DNA of 64,000 bases from Lepisosteus oculatus. Taxonomy: Eukaryota > Chordata > Actinopteri > Semionotiformes > Lepisosteidae. The stretch is from NCBI RefSeq assembly GCF_040954835.1, contig NC_090699.1, positions 19,477,817 through 19,541,816 on the forward strand. Reading direction: 5' to 3'. The notes below the pieces were generated by a model that saw nothing but the letters and a program-made list of their open reading frames with translations, was not told where the DNA came from and searched no databases. The position numbers and the translations under genes are program-made. Below, one piece after another: positions 24,245 to 37,800 of the stretch. The number at the start of each line of letters is the position of its first letter. Within the stretch, counting starts at the first letter, position 1.

Positions 24245-27200
24245 ATTTAGAGATTTAAAGGCTTCGTATTTTTATTTGGGGAAATTTGTAGCGAATTTAT
24301 TTATTGCGTATTTTTTCTCTTGCTACTAAATTGAGGTTTTTATATTTCACTTTATTTATAGTGCCAATGTGAATTATGTTTATGTTTATTTAACATGCAA
24401 GACCTCAGTGGAAGGGGCACTGTTTTTGTGCCAGTACAGCCTCCCTGCCTGCACCTGTCCTTGAATGTATCAGCCCTGATAGTGCCAGGATGACTGGAAG
24501 TCAGAAATCCCAGGATTAGAACCAGTTTTGAATATGTGATTGAGGTAGGAAGGGGACAAAGTTTTAATTTAGTCCAGATCCTCATCCTTACAAAACCGTT
24601 GTCTGACCTTTATTCAAGATGAGCTCTTCATTACTTAATGAATATGTTAATTGAGTTTAAGTGGATATTTTTTGTTGGAACGCTCTTAAGAAAATCTGAA
24701 TATTTTTAGGTTATTTCTGAAACTGTGTGTATAAATGTGGAACTAAGACATGAAAACAAAATTTTAAGAGATCCAATTAAGTAAATAGTATATTTAATGA
24801 TATGAGAGCTCAGATGATCCATAAATGAAAGTTTGTTTGAAGGGCAAGAGTTTATGATCCTAGGTTTGCACTACGCAACTGTCTATAAAATGTTATTAGA
24901 TTTTTGAAACTTTTCATTTGGAGTTCAATTCCTAGATCTGGTTTATAAGTGACAAACATGATTTGAGGAAAATATTAATACAATATGCAGAATTAATGAA
25001 GTGTTACACCTCTGTATTCTAAAAGCGGCTGAAGTAGAAACCGTATCTTAAAATATTTAATACAGACTGTTGTTTAAATATTTAATACAGACTGTTGCAG
25101 ACACAAACACACCAGGTTTTCAGAAAATAAGGTCATAGATATGAAGCTAAACCTTCACTCATCTGACAGCATGAATTCACTAGTTGCTGTACCTGAAGCT
25201 AGTGGATTGAAAGTGCATCATATATACTGTACAATACATGCAGTACATTCTCTCTCGATATATACACTCAGTCAGTTCATCTGATAGGGATCCATATGTG
25301 TCTTCCTTGAGATACCACATCAGGTTTCAGGTTTTGGTGCACAGTCAGGACAGTCTGAGATTGCTCCATAACAGTTATTGCATTTTCCCTGACCAGTGTT
25401 TCCCATTCATTCATTTTGTGAGTTAGATTTGGTGCAGACTTGTTATGTAGATGAGGAAAAGGAATGGAGCTGTGCTGTTGCACTTGGCGGGTTGGTGAGA
25501 CAGATTTGGTAGTGAATTTAGAGAGGGTACATGAAGTCCTCTAATGGCCAGGACAGCATCAGAGTGAGTGCGGATCTACTGCCTTCACATCTTCCCTTCA
25601 ATAAATGAAATTCAAGTCCTGCCTGGGCTTATTAAAGATACACCATCTGTGTCCTTGGCTCTTTCTTTGGTATATGAAAAGAAACACCCTATGGCATTTT
25701 CTTTAAAGAGCTGATTTACAGATAGATTTCAAATAGTTTTGTTGTTGTTGTAAACCCACCTAATTTGGTGTCCCCACTTGAGAGTTTTCACATCTCTGTA
25801 AGCTCTTCTACCACAAAATTGACTCTGTTTTGAACTCCCCATCTTGTAACGCTTGTCAGGCAGCACAGCCCTGGACTGGAGGTGCAGTGAGACCTTACTT
25901 TTAGTTGTCAGTTTACTTTTACACTTCTGAGACCTGGAGGAAAAAAAAAATGAATAGATTATTAATTGATTATAGGAGCTTGGAATGATTTCTTATTAAA
26001 AAAGGTTTTATGCTTAAATGCCATGGCATCCTATGAGTTAGCACCTGAAACTTTAATTCTGTGGATTCCTCACAGAGGATCACAAAACACTTCACCTGTA
26101 GACAGGACCTACTCCATCCCCCACCGAAATGCAGCCCTACCTGGTCAATTCAGCCTTTCTACAGCAGCAGCCCCACAGGGGCAGCCAGGGGGAAGAGAGA
26201 AACTGCTGTGCCAGGAACTTCTGGGAGGTCAGATTGTTCAAGCCTGGAGTGCAATTGAGCTATAACAACAAGGTAACACACCTACTCTTACAAACAGCCA
26301 ATGGAGGTTTAATGACCAAGTAGGGCAGTGGTTTCACATCTCATCAGAAGAATTATACTATCCTCATTTCATCTGGATCTTTATTGCTCTCTCTCCTCCA
26401 GGTAGGCAAACACCTTCTGATTATTGTTAGCCTTAAGCCATTTGCTTGTCTAAATCATCAGATTATGGATTTAAGGTTTTTGGTTAATGGGATTTAACTC
26501 ACCTCTGGATGTCACTCTCAAGGCTCTCTGCAGGCCCAGCTTACCTTAGAAATTATTCACAAAGAAATTTAAGCTTGTATTTTATGTAGGTTTGTGAGGT
26601 TTTAATGATCAAAAATAATGTGTAATCAACAGTTCTGTTTAATTTATAAATTTTTTGATTAGCAAATTGATCACTGATGGCGATGATGCTTATCAGACAT
26701 GAAGAGCTTGAAATCAGCATGATTAATAACATTGGGTTTGCAACATATCTGGACAAGTATTGCTATAAAACAGCCTGGCTGATGGAGGAAGAATGGAGTA
26801 CCTACTACATATTAAAACAGTCTGGCGTGTGACTGAGTGATCAAAATGGAACTGGGAATGACCTTTTGCTTTCTCACCATATGTGCTCCTAATATGTGAA
26901 TATATTGGATGGTAATAGGATGATATTTTAACAGATAGTGTTAGAGATTTGTCAGAAAGGAGTGTATTCATGCATATTCATGATATTTCTTTGTTAAACT
27001 TCCTCGAGTTTGTAATGCTTAACATGTACTGCCTATGTTCCCGATTGCATGAATTGCAGTGCTCTGCTAAAAGAACTGTTATATAATGTTATATCACCTG
27101 TCGTGTTCAAAACAATTTTTTTATATATATAAATACACAGGTATTGTGCTTCAGACTGTGGAAAACACATTAAATCGTATAATAGTGAGTCTCAGTGCAT

Positions 27201-28139
27201 GACGCTGTCAGGCTGACAGTTTCTCACACTAAAAGCCACGTTGATTTCCATGTCGATCCCAGCACCACGATTTATTTTTTGACACCTCGATTCACGTGCT
27301 GTTGGTCCCTGACAAGTTCTCAAAAGAAAATTACCCAAGCCGTTCAAGTGATGTTAGATTAATTGAAAAATTCAACTGAGTATAAAATGACTTTACATTT
27401 AACTTGTTTTCTAGTCACAAAGTGAAATGTCTACGAAGAATTTCCTACAGAGAATTTCGGACGAGCAGCTCTGCCACGGGAAAACCGTGGAGTTGAAGAC
27501 CCAACCGCAGATCCACTGAATTATTGCCGCTGGGATTACAGAACTGTACTATTAATGCCACAGAAAAATTGCAGTTAGTTTTGTTATCCACGAGATTTGA
27601 CCAGCCCCAAAGTTGCCTATGCTTTGGATCAGATTTACGGTGCCCCCCGTATAACAACACAGCAAGGTTTTAGAAAAGTTTGTGAAGTTTCTGCCAGTTG
27701 TGTTCCCTCAATGTCAAAGCCTCTGTGGCCTGGCGTCTGAGCTCAACAGGCGTCACTCCCGTTTGATTGTATTGAGATGAAGAGTCATGAAAGGAGCTTT
27801 TTTAAACTGAAGATGGTCGGTGTTACTATTGTTTTAACTCCGTGGTACTGATACGTAAACCTTTTGAAACTTCGTGTTCATGCTCTCTAGAACATTAATT
27901 GCCCTGTGCCCGTTGAAAGGTTGTAACAGTGCGATCATCAGAGATAGTTTGACTTGTTACATCGCCCACATACTGTATTATCACCATGGACTGCGTATAG
28001 AAAGCAGTATATGTTGAAAGGCATCTTAAAGACTTGCATACTGGTTTGGCCATATGGTCTAACAGGTTTTATGTTTGTCGCCTGTTACCCTACTTAATTG
28101 ATTTTTGTCCCATTTTTTTTTCTGCGTCTCAACTAATGG
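24245..28139. other. LRRC20-NPFFR1 intergenic region
   Basis: No supported gene is present. The left part should hold the LRRC20 3' UTR. A 22-bp tandem duplication lies at 25051-25097. From about 27.2 kb on, CpG becomes more frequent towards the inferred NPFFR1 first exon. Short frames at 26.0-26.3 kb overlap in several phases and look like decayed repeat. Confidence 0.4.
25051..25097. repeat. Tandem duplication, two copies of 22 bp
   Basis: aaatatttaatacagactg-ttg occurs at 25051-25072 and again at 25076-25097 without change, a period of 25 bp. Confidence 0.85.
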
Positions 28140-28825
28140 CAGCGAAGGAGTGGAATCAAAAGCACCCGTGAGACCCTTTTTCTAACGAAAAGGAGCAGTT
28201 TGAACATGTGCGGTGGGTCACGGGCTGCGTGCTGTACTGCCCCCACCCTCGTTTGCTCCCGCAGACGTCACTCAGGTACTACTGGAAGAACCTACATATG
28301 CAATTGACTGTGCGGAGCTCTTGATGACCACATTGGCCGATGTTCGCTTATGATAAAGGTGACGGGGTGTGGGGGAGGTAAACTCAGTTTCGCTGCAGCA
28401 CGCCTTCTTAGACATTCGTGCTTTTCTGGTCCTCGCAGAAGAAGTCGATGCTTGAAAGTTTTATTTTATTTTTGTTAGTGAAAACGATCAGAAGTACTAC
28501 GGCCAAGATACGTTGAAGTCAACAGAAACAATTTGATTAGAAAGGAGCGCATGGGTCCTGATCAGTAGCCCATCTACAGTATTATAGGAATGTTAGCCTG
28601 CTGTAACTAAACATTTCTGGGATGTCACTCGAAGATCTTTTAAATAAGTTTTCATGAACCCAAAACTGGTTTAGTCAATTTCACTCTGAAAACATATTTC
28701 GCGTTTTGGAAGGAAACGAAATAGCAATACTATTTCAAATTAGACTCCGGATTTCTGTTGGAAAGACTAGACTGTCAGCCTCTACTTAGGAAAGACTTCC
28801 AAGTGAAGCCGGGTTCAGACTGATC
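28140..28825 (+). promoter_or_regulatory. NPFFR1: Inferred NPFFR1 promoter and 5' UTR
   Basis: CpG-richer sequence with a CRE-like TGACGTC on the minus strand (gacgtcac, 28264-28271) lies upstream of the proposed start exon. The transcription start cannot be located. This call depends on the start-exon assignment at 28826-28832. Confidence 0.35.
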
Positions 28826-28832
28826 ATGCAAG
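28826..28832 (+). CDS. NPFFR1: NPFFR1 proposed start exon (7 coding nt)
   Basis: ATGCAAG is followed by GTAAGA, a good donor. Joined to the exon at 35141 it gives M-Q-G-L-T-F in the right phase. Exon 2 has no in-frame ATG before TM1, so an upstream start exon is required. Human NPFFR1 also begins M-x-G. The distance and the tiny coding part keep this an inference. Confidence 0.55.
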
Positions 28833-31800
28833 GTAAGACTAATGATTTTGTTTAATGCTGAAGTATTAGTCACAAGATACAGTTTGTTAGACTGAAAAAG
28901 GAGAGACAAATATACAAGCAACATTCCGATCCTGTCATGTATGTTAAACGTCCGTGCTTTGCAGCCTGCAATTTCTCTTAGGTCCAGTTAGCCTAAATTG
29001 AAACGGAGTTAATTTTCCTGTGCAAGAGAGTTATCGATATAAATTAATATTTTTTAAAAGAAAATTACAAGAACTTAACAGCTCCTGCGCTTGTGTCGAT
29101 TAAAACCCACGATTTGAGAATGCTCTACCCCCGAAAGCGCTATGTAAAAAAATGATTGATTCATGGTAGAAAAATGCAAATGGTTGAACAGATGCTGATT
29201 TCCATGTGGCATTATTGATTTACTCTGCGTTCCTTGAGTCTTACTAGAATTTTGCAGGTAAACAACTGTTCTGAAAATGAAATACAGTACTGTATTAGAA
29301 TTGTGAAAGTATGGGGAAGACATACTTTGTATTGGATGTTAAGGTGATAATAATTAGAACAACTCCTTAGAATTAAATAGCGATTTTCATTCCAAACTAT
29401 GACATAGCGACCAAGTGCAGTGCATTGAACAGTTCTCACACCACGCACCAGAACTGATTTAATAGATTTTTAAAATGATATGCTTCAGGCGAGCGCTTAG
29501 TGAAGTCGTCCATTAATTCAGTCCGTCCTCTCGGATTAAACCTACCCCGAACCGATTGTTCTGAAACCTTGAAAAATTTCTCACATCTATGACGTAACAC
29601 CTTCTTTTAAGGAAAAAAAAAGTTGTTCTTATATTTAAGCCTCCGCTATATCCAACCCCCTCAGTAATAACAATCGTTTCCTTTGTCCCCAATACAATAG
29701 GATTAAAAAAGTATTACCAGAAGAGAAGAAATAAAGACCTCGAGAATGATTGAATTCGTGCATGTACTTCATCAACAGTTACTACCTGTTTGTGTCGTAA
29801 CTTTGTAAGGACACCCCGTTTTAACTGAGCTGAAGAAAGAAACGTTCCAGTTACAGTAGTGGGGATGCTCAACGCAGCCGACACACACTCCAGAGTATTG
29901 ATCCATCCTTTCTCAGAAAGCCAGCTCTGCTGGTGAGGACCAGGGCAGCCATGAGCTCATCCCAATAGCATACCCTGGTGGACCTACCAGTCAGTCAGAG
30001 GGCACAAACACAGAAACGCCAATTAACCCAGTTAACGTTTCTCAGGGAGGAAACCAGGATTCCACCTAGGCATGCAGACTCCACAGAGAACCCCCCCCCC
30101 CACCCATTATGGAATCGAACCCAGAGTCCAAGAGCTGTGAGGCAGACAGCACTGTGCTGCTGCAATAGAGAAGAACAGCCCCATGCAGAAAATAAAAGAT
30201 AAATGGGACAGCATCATGAGGAACAGCCATCAAACATCGTACCGCTCACTACCTTACGTTGTATTTGTGAACATCTAAACCTTCTGACTACCCTATGAAA
30301 AAAATCAATTCACAGCTATTTTTCTGGCATTAGTAAAAAACAAATCCACAACAGCTAATTAAACTCTCAACCACATTGTGCATTATTGCAGTGCAGTGTT
30401 AAGCACCTTCTTTTAGTGGTAGGGTTTCATCATCATCATCCTCCCACTTCGTAGAAGACACTGTTATTATGGACTGCTGTGCCAGGTTCTGTTTTGTATC
30501 TGGATGTTCAGAGCATATGGGTGCAAAATGCTGGTCTTGACGTTTGGAACTTCAACTTCAAGGGAGAAAACGCTGCATTGCTTCTAATGTATCACACAAA
30601 ATTTTGTAATCCATTGATTTAAAATCTTTGGCAGTTTCAGAATGAACAGAACTCAGAAGTGAGATAAAATGTGTATCTTTGGAAAAGCTTCCCATAAATC
30701 CTGACCAATACTTAGTCATTAAGCTGTTAACTATTAAATAACTACCCTGTTTATTTAGTATAATCTGATCTTTTTAATATTTGGTTATTGGCGAGAGGAT
30801 GTGGACTGGTCTAATTTACAACTTTATTTTTTCTTAGAGTGCAGTCTAGCTCTTGCTAAATTCTAGTCATCAGTAACTATATTCATAGGAATAGCTAATT
30901 TCATAGTGAATGTAAATTTGCATTGGCTATGAAAACCTATCGCAACAGGAATGTCATGTAGCCTGGTGATTTTACTGGAATTCAGACCACATAGTTGTTT
31001 ATATACAAAACCATCACCTGCTTCTTGTACTTTGAAACTATTTATTTTGCTCACCAGCTCCGATTTAATATTTATATATAATTTACTCATACAGTCAGCC
31101 TTAACTACATGCCTTGCTTCTCAGAGGTGAATTTGTAGCAGGACATTCAAGGCATTAGTGCACCTCTATGCCTTTTTGTACCTTAATAAGAAATGCAGTG
31201 CAGACACAACACAAGCAACCAAGGCAATGTATCATGGGAGGTTCTGTGTGCATTGAATCAGTCAAACAAATCTCCAGCTGTCTGAAAGACTCTCTTGGCA
31301 GGCTGGAATTTTGTTGCGTTTCATATCCCAGAGAATCAATATACAGTAAATGCACTTGGAATAGGGAGAAATTGTTAGCAGTGCATGCTCAACTTGAAAC
31401 CCAAGTGCCTCTTCAAAAACACAGATTTTCAAACCTCTGTGGGTTTATTTGAAATTGGTAATCAATTCTAACCTCCCCTTTGTTTATCCATTCTCTAACA
31501 TTCCTCTTAATGCAGAACAGTCCTCTTTTAGACAGAGTAATACTTGTACATTTATCCCACCAATACATGCACTCCAATGTTCTATAATTGTATATATGTG
31601 TAAAATATAACACCAATATACCCACTGTGTATAATCACTAATTGTGACCCTTTCAGGAGCACTTGAAAGCATCAGAGCACATAGACGCTAACACACCGGA
31701 GATTTAAAGATATTCCATAACAATTTAGACTTTTGATTGTACAGCGGCCTAAGCCATGTAGTAATAATGCAATTTTCAGCTTCTAAATTATGAGAAATGT

Positions 31801-34800
31801 TGATTTTAAGAAAAAAGCTTTTGTGTGGCGCTGTGTATTTAATCATTATTACATTACATTACTACATGCAAGAATCTGTATTTCTTATATTTGCTATAAA
31901 ACTCATGTTTTTGACATTTGTAACCTGGGACTTTCCTTTCTCACTTGTTGTTAAATGGCCTTTTACGTTTCTTAGAGTAAGTCACAAGGCAGTCAGTCTA
32001 TGGTTTTGCAGTAGCTTAAAGTATTTTTAAGGGTGGTCATCCATTGGAGAGATTACAATTTTCTTTTTTCCAACAAATTAATAGCTTATTTTCTGAATAG
32101 AAGGCAAGGATGAGTGTGGGTGTTGGATAATTCTGCTCTGTTTGCTTGGCTCTTTGTGTCTGTGTGAATGTGGTGGACCACTTAGTACTACAATGAGTAT
32201 AGCTGTGGGTTCTTCAGAAATCAGTATTTCTGTTTATGGGTGCTTCCTTGGGATGAACTGTTAATCGAATAAAAATAAAATGTGTTGTAAATGACTTGGT
32301 CTTGGTCTGTACAATTTTAATTGGACGTAAATTCTTATAGAAAACTCAGAGGATAGTACTTTCACTCGCATCGTATTGTATTAAAAGAACCAGACATCTA
32401 GGAAGCCCCATTCATGTTAAAAATCATTCAACAAAAACATTAGTCTTCAACAAGACAGAAATCTATTTTAATTGATCACGTGAACCCATTCCGTCATTGC
32501 TAGTATAACTGTGTATGACTGCCAACAAAATGGCCAAGAAAAGTCTGGAAAAGCTCATGCAGTCCATCCCCTTGTTTTGATAGATCTGCTGATACATGAA
32601 CAGTATATTAATCCAAGCATTTAGATACATTAACTGACTCATTATTTTCACCAAAGCATCAATTACCAATGCTGAACCTTTTATGAATGCGAGATGTTTA
32701 ATCCATCTATTTTATGACAGGGTACAAAAGATTTTAATTTACACCTCTGATTCATCCTGGGCCTTTCTCTCATTTCTATTGGTTTGAAATGAAACCACAG
32801 GAAACAAGCCCTATGCAATTTTCAGCGGGACAATTTCTAATTTAAAGTATCAGCCAGTCCTAAAGCTGTGCGAAGCCTTTTACTAGTACCAGTCCACCGG
32901 TCACACCCCACATAATTCCCCCAGGTACTGATCTTTAATCCTGATATCATCTGCGATTGTAATTGTGCAATTCCAAATGAAATTTTATTTGTGATTATAT
33001 TACGTATTTCGTAAGCTGAATCAGCAGCAGTCCAGTTTCATTTTTTTCCAAACCCATTTGAAGAATCTTGTCATCCGATGAATGTACAAATTCTGCAGTA
33101 TTTAATATTAATTTAACAGTTGTTATTTATTTAATATTATTAGCATTACAATAAATTTCATCCATCCATTTTCTAACCACCTTATCAAAAACAGAATCCT
33201 ATCCCGACAATCAGCAGGCCCAAGGCATGATAATACCATGAATGGGATGCCAGTCCATCACAGGGCACACACAGACTGAGACACACACACTCATACCCTA
33301 CCAGTATGTCTTTGGACTGTGTGGGGGGTGACCCATGTGAACGCAGGAAGAACACACAAACTTCAGGCACCCCAGGAATTGAATCTGGGGCTAACCACTG
33401 TTTCACTGTGCCACCCCAAAATAAATCAATAACAACTAATACCATAATCAGAGACTTGAGTCTCAGAGTGAATTACAGCTTAATTCAGTAACCTGTGAAT
33501 TCGTTATTATGAGCTCTGTGTAAGAGCACATCTCAACAGGATTAATCCTTCCTGGTTTCCTTGTGTTTTATTTTCAGATTGAGCTCCAATTATGTCATCT
33601 CATTCTCATCTCTATCCATGTGTGAGACCCCAGTCTAGATTGCCCACAGTGCCAAACTTCAAGATGAAATCAAGCCTTCCCGAGTTAAAGATATGGAGAA
33701 CTTTCTGTCTGTTGAGTGCAGGAAATGTCATTAAAACGTTATTGCTTAAATTTGCTGTAAAAGCTTACAATCAATCAAATTCTAATTTGTTGTGTGAATT
33801 TATTATGTATAGAGAAACAAACATAGTTATTAATCCCTGTTTTGAAGTGCCTTTCTGTTGCATTTTTTTTGTGAGTGACTTAAAATACCATCCATTCTTT
33901 ATCAGAAATGATCTTGTCCTGGGGAGGGTCACAGCAATTTAGAGCCTATCCTGGAAGCACCAGGCACGAGGTGGGACTTAGTGCTCATGGCAGCTCTATC
34001 CCCGAAGGGGGCGCCAGTCCATTGCATGGTCACAGAGACAGGAGAAATTTAGAACAGCCAATCAATACTAACCAGCATGTCTTTGGGTAGGGTGGGGGCA
34101 GGGCACCTGGAGAAATTCCCATGTGAATATGGGGCAAACATGCAAACTCCACACAGAAGACACAGAAAACCATGTGAGCTGGGTAGCAGCATTGTTAACC
34201 ACTCTGTCACTCTGCTGCCCTTACAAAGCCAATCATGCAAAATACAAACACTTTTTGTGGACCATTTTAAAAGAAACTGAATTTTACTCACATTCCAAAT
34301 TTTATTTATTGAAATAATTCGATGAGTACTGTGATCTTTCATAACCATTAGGAGTGTTACTGATTAAAGTGTTACTGAAAATTACTCAAAATAAACAAAA
34401 TAAAAGATATTTCCTATTACCCTCTTTCTACTGGGTGATAAGTGCATTGAATTTTGCTTTTGCCAGGAAATTAGCCCTGTACTCCATAGTGACATGTCTT
34501 TAACATCTTCTATTCCCAAGGGCTGTAATACTCGAAATCATTGGATGATGTACCATTATCTTTTTACAAGTGTTTTTTTGTACAAATGCTGACAAATATG
34601 AAATGAGGAATTGCATTATGGGATAATTTTGTAAGAAGCAAGACAATCTGACTATCAAATGTAACTAGGGCTTCAAGTTTTTTTTTTGCTGTTGTATCAA
34701 TAAGTCTATTTTATTTGCCCTTGCAAGAGGGCTCAATAAACACTTAGAGCACTTGTCATAAAAAGGATTTCTGTGCTATGTATCCTTGTCAGAACATGGT

Positions 34801-37800
34801 TTTTAAATGCTGAAGAATAAATTCAGTCACAGGCTTTGTAATGTGAAGATCTCTTGAAAAGAGAGCAATGTGAAAGAAAGTTCAACACAAATAATCCATG
34901 TCCTGTAAACTAGATGTTAGAGTGTGAGACAGTGTTGTGTCTATGTATTTCCTGATTCAGATAAATTCATGTGTAGCCTTTTCCTTTAATGGACTAGAAA
35001 GATATTTTAATCTTGTTTTTATTACAGAAAAACTGAAAGTTGCATCCAATCACACTATGCCCACATAAAACATTTAACATTTAAATAAATTAAAAATGTA
35101 TTGGAAATTAATTCAATATTTCTTTTTTTGTTTCTTGTAGGGTTAACTTTTTCTTCGTCTCCAAACACCAGCTCTCTGGACACCGAAAATGGACACACTA
35201 ATATTTCTTTGCGGAAGATAGATAATTACACTTATTCATCTTATTACCAGCATTCTCCTCCTGTAGCAACCATATTCATTTTTGCCTATGTCCTCATTTT
35301 CTTTCTGTGCATGACGGGCAACAGTCTTGTTTGTTTCATTGTGTTAAAGAGCAAACAGATGAGAACAGTCACTAACATTTTTATCCTGAACCTAGCCATC
35401 AGCGATCTGCTGGTGGGAATATTCTGTGTGCCGACTACCCTTGTGGACAACTTGATAACAGGTAGGAATGGCATCAGAGACCTATCCATACTGTATATGC
35501 AAACTGTTTCAACAATTGAATAAGACAATGAGAAAATAAGCAAGGTTTCAACTGAGAGGTGGCTATTCAGTCTAAATTGCCTATTTGGTTTGCAATGGAC
35601 TTATTGCTCATCAGTCACCTAGATTTTTTTATTATTGTAATAAAATTGAATCATACAGCACAAAATAACTGATCCAATCTGTACACCCAAAATTAAACTC
35701 TTTTCACCCTTTAAACCCATCCCCCATCACACACAGTTCCAACCCTCAAATCTCCCCTTCTAGACTCCTAAAGGACCTCATCAAAGCCATCGGTGACCAG
35801 TGGTAAAAATGTAGTGTTACACAGTCATAAGTACATTAGCAACATCATTCCATCCATCCAGATGTTTCTTGTAGACTCACGGGATTAGCCTTCAATAATA
35901 AGGCTAAGTAACAGCCAAATGTCTTTGTGTAAAGTGGACTAAATGCACGCATCCTCATATGTTCGACTTGTCCCTGAGTACTTTATCAAGACTAATTAGA
36001 TTCAGTTCCTTTAACCAGTCTGTATGCAACATTCCTTTGGGGCATTCCTTGTCATTCTTTTTTTAATGAATCAAGTGCAGCCATGTTTTTGTAATAATAA
36101 TAATAATAAATTGCTTACACTTATATAGCGCTTTTCTGGACAGTCCACTCAAAGCGCTTTACAGGTAATGGGGACTCCCCTTCTCCACCACCACCAATGT
36201 TCAGCCCCACCTGGATGATGCAACGGCAGCCATACTGCACCAGTACGCTCATCAGCTATCAGTGGGGAGGAGAGCAGAGTGATGAAGCCAGTTCATAGAT
36301 GGGGATTATTAGGAGACCATGATTGATAAAGCCAATGGGAAATTTGACCAGGACACCAGGGTTACACCCCTACTCTTTTTGAGAAACACCCTGGGATTTT
36401 TAATGACCACAGAAAGTCAGGACCTCGGTTTTACGTCTCATCTGAAGGACAGTGCCTTTTTACAGTATAGTGTCCCCCTTCATTATACTGGGGCATTAGG
36501 ACCCACACAGACCACAGGGTGAGTGCCCCCTGTTGGCCCCACTAACACCATAATATAATAATAATAACAACAAAATTTCTACTGATTTAAATTGATACCA
36601 ATTTGATGTTTTAAATGTTTTTCCATAAAATCTTGCTCAGAATCAGTTTATGTTTCATTTTTATGTTTTGCTTTATTCAGATGAGTATGATACCATTGCA
36701 TTAATCACTTAAATACATAAATGGTTTAACCTTCTCCCGCCCTGTGATGTCTTCATGTATTGCGGATGGTTTTTAGTGCTGTAAAAATTAAGTGAATTTA
36801 TACTATAAATCCTATTAAATATTAAGGAGTTTTTTGGTATCTTTGCTTACAGGCCACTTTACAACAGAAGTACAAGTACTATATTGTATTGCATATAGTA
36901 ATGTATTGCATATAGTAATATGTACGCAGACTTTGCTGTTTTTAAACAATAGCTAAAGTAAGATAAAAGTAAACAAACATACAATGGTAACAAAACATTT
37001 GTTTAATTCTCACTGTAACTGAGAAATTAAAACACAGTACAGCAATGAAAGAAAGTAAAGGTACAGAATCTGCTTAAAACAGTGTTTGCACTTGTTCAAT
37101 ATGCACTGCAGGCGAGTGTGGACAACATGCATGATTCTGTATGCTGGTGCTTACAGAGAGAGTTGGAGCCTTTGTCCCGTAGCCAGTGTCCTGTTAAATA
37201 CAGTCTTAAAGACAACAATACCAGACACTGCACATCAAGAACTTTAATTTTAACTGACAATAAAGCACTTCAAAATGAATTAATGATAAATCTTATGGTA
37301 ATTAAGGGTTAATCTCTAAATTAGTGATGACTCAAGGCTGATCTGGCCTGTCTCTGAAGTCCTCCAGGAGTTCAAGGGCTGGAACCAGACTCCTAAAGCC
37401 CTGTGTTTCTATAGTATCACACTCTCATTCTCAATCTGGCTCAAATTCTCACTCTTAAACTCCCATGCACACTCACACTGTCGGTCTTTCTCACTCACAC
37501 ACACTCTCACTCAGACTCTCTTGCTCTCAGTCAGACTCACATTTTCACACTCTCTCACTGTCACTCTCTCTTACACACACTCTCACTCACATTCACACTC
37601 TCTCACCTCTCACTCTCTTACACTCTCATTTAGATTCTCTCACTCTCTCATTCAGACTCTCTCTCCCAGTCTCACTCAGATTCTCTCACTCTCTCTCATT
37701 CACACTCTCACATTTACACTCACCTCTCACACTCTCTCCCACTCTCACTCAGATTCTCTCACTCTCATTCACACTCTCACATTCACACTTACTCTCACCT

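Noticed and set aside
35101-35140. Signal-peptide-like extension of NPFFR1 exon 2 (hydrophobic LFLFL stretch)
   Set aside because: It begins with TTG, not ATG, and the hydrophobic run is just the translated pyrimidine tract of the splice acceptor.
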